Assembly: GCA_036265325.1 (NCBI GenBank)
Contig: DATAPH010000022.1
Coordinates: forward strand, 1-16,358
DNA length: 16,358 nt
From: AC-51 sp036265325
GTDB lineage: Bacteria; Actinomycetota; UBA4738; HRBIN12
Direction: 5' to 3'
Shown here: positions 16,011 through 16,358 of the stretch, piece by piece
How the letters are laid out: each line of letters opens with the position of its first letter
How positions within the stretch are numbered: the first letter of the stretch is position 1
The notes under the pieces: generated by a model
The model's database searches: none
Told to the model about the DNA's origin: nothing
What the model saw: only the letters and a program-made list of their open reading frames with translations
Position numbers and translations under genes: made by a program

Positions 16011-16358
16011 ATGGCCGAACGGGTGCAGCGCGCTCCTTCCCCAACGTCCCGATCTTCCCAAGGGACGGAAGGGGTTCTCGGGTTCCTTGGCCGCGATATG
16101 GCGGTCGATCTTGGAACCGCGAACACGCTTGTCTACGTTCGGGGCCGCGGTGTCGTCCTCAACGAGCCCTCCGTGGTCGCGATCAACACCCTCACCGGCA
16201 CGGTCCTGGCGGTCGGTGCCGAGGCCAAGCGGATGATCGGGCGCACGCCGAGCCACATCCAAGCCGTGCGGCCGTTGAAGGACGGCGTGATCGCCGACTT
16301 CGACGTGACCGAGAAGATGCTCCGCTACTTCATCCAGCGCGTGCACAAGCGCCGGCTG
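16011..16358 (+). CDS. mreB: Rod shape-determining protein MreB (3' partial)
   Basis: Bacterial actin homologue that guides lateral wall synthesis on the inner face of the membrane. The frame runs open to the window edge. The phosphate-1 loop AVDLGTANTLVYVRGRG is followed by VLNEPSVVAIN, a typical MreB run, then AVGAEAKRMIGRTPSHIQAVRPLKDGVIADFDVTEKML. The homologous segment already begins at GFLGRD, before the ATG at 16098. A start at 16098 would therefore cut into it, and the ATG at 16011 or GTG at 16023 is more likely. That adds an unusual 20-25-residue Ser/Arg-rich N-terminal piece not seen in most MreB proteins. No good ribosome site is visible at either. Identity is very secure, the start is not. 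Confidence 0.93.
   Translation, partial: MAERVQRAPSPTSRSSQGTEGVLGFLGRDMAVDLGTANTLVYVRGRGVVLNEPSVVAINTLTGTVLAVGAEAKRMIGRTPSHIQAVRPLKDGVIADFDVTEKMLRYFIQRVHKRRL

Noticed and set aside
15915..16346. Upstream extension of the fabD frame opposite mreB
   Set aside because: FabD begins properly at the GTG (TTAVLFPGQGSQ); the extra codons lie opposite the mreB start and its divergent promoter.

Overview
This is GC-rich chromosomal DNA from an actinobacterium-like organism. Third codon positions are strongly G/C, GTG starts are common, and several promoters have a TAnnnT -10 box only 6-9 bases before the start codon, which is typical of leaderless actinobacterial mRNAs. The housekeeping genes clpX, valS, folC, ndk and mreB occur in the order I recall from Streptomyces-type genomes, which supports this placement. 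I cannot assign a class; a deep, little-cultured lineage is possible.

Layout from left to right. Positions 1-1219 hold the end of clpX (5' end cut off). A META-domain lipoprotein gene overlaps its tail. A minus-strand gene of 1182 codons (double zinc ribbon, class III nucleotide cyclase domain, STAND-like ATPase, TPR-like tail) ends inside the META gene and is divergent from valS across 55 bases. valS and folC are translationally coupled (TGATG overlap). A small cupin gene (minus) faces folC tail to tail and diverges from ndk. ndk is followed after 5 bases by a serine hydrolase of the beta-lactamase/PBP fold. That gene meets, with a 1-base gap, a minus-strand type II fatty acid synthesis cluster transcribed fabD > fabH > fabG > acpP > fabF. 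fabD diverges from mreB, whose 5' part runs off the right edge.

The genes cover proteolysis (ClpX), translation (ValRS), folate and nucleotide metabolism (FolC, Ndk), membrane lipid synthesis (Fab proteins with ACP) and cell shape (MreB). The fab cluster supplies a nearly complete elongation set: malonyl transfer, initiation condensation, ketoacyl reduction, carrier and elongation condensation. Dehydratase and enoyl reductase are not in the window.

No tRNA, rRNA, CRISPR array, insertion sequence, phage gene or defence island was seen. No stretch over 300 bases lacks a gene; the longest gaps are about 95-115 bases and hold promoter-like or repeat sequence. I found no convincing unknown multi-gene system. 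The points most worth a second look are an apparent CTG start for fabF, a 16-bp palindrome over the fabD promoter, 11-bp tandem repeats in the acpP leader, leaderless promoters, and the placement of the fab cluster between ndk and mreB.
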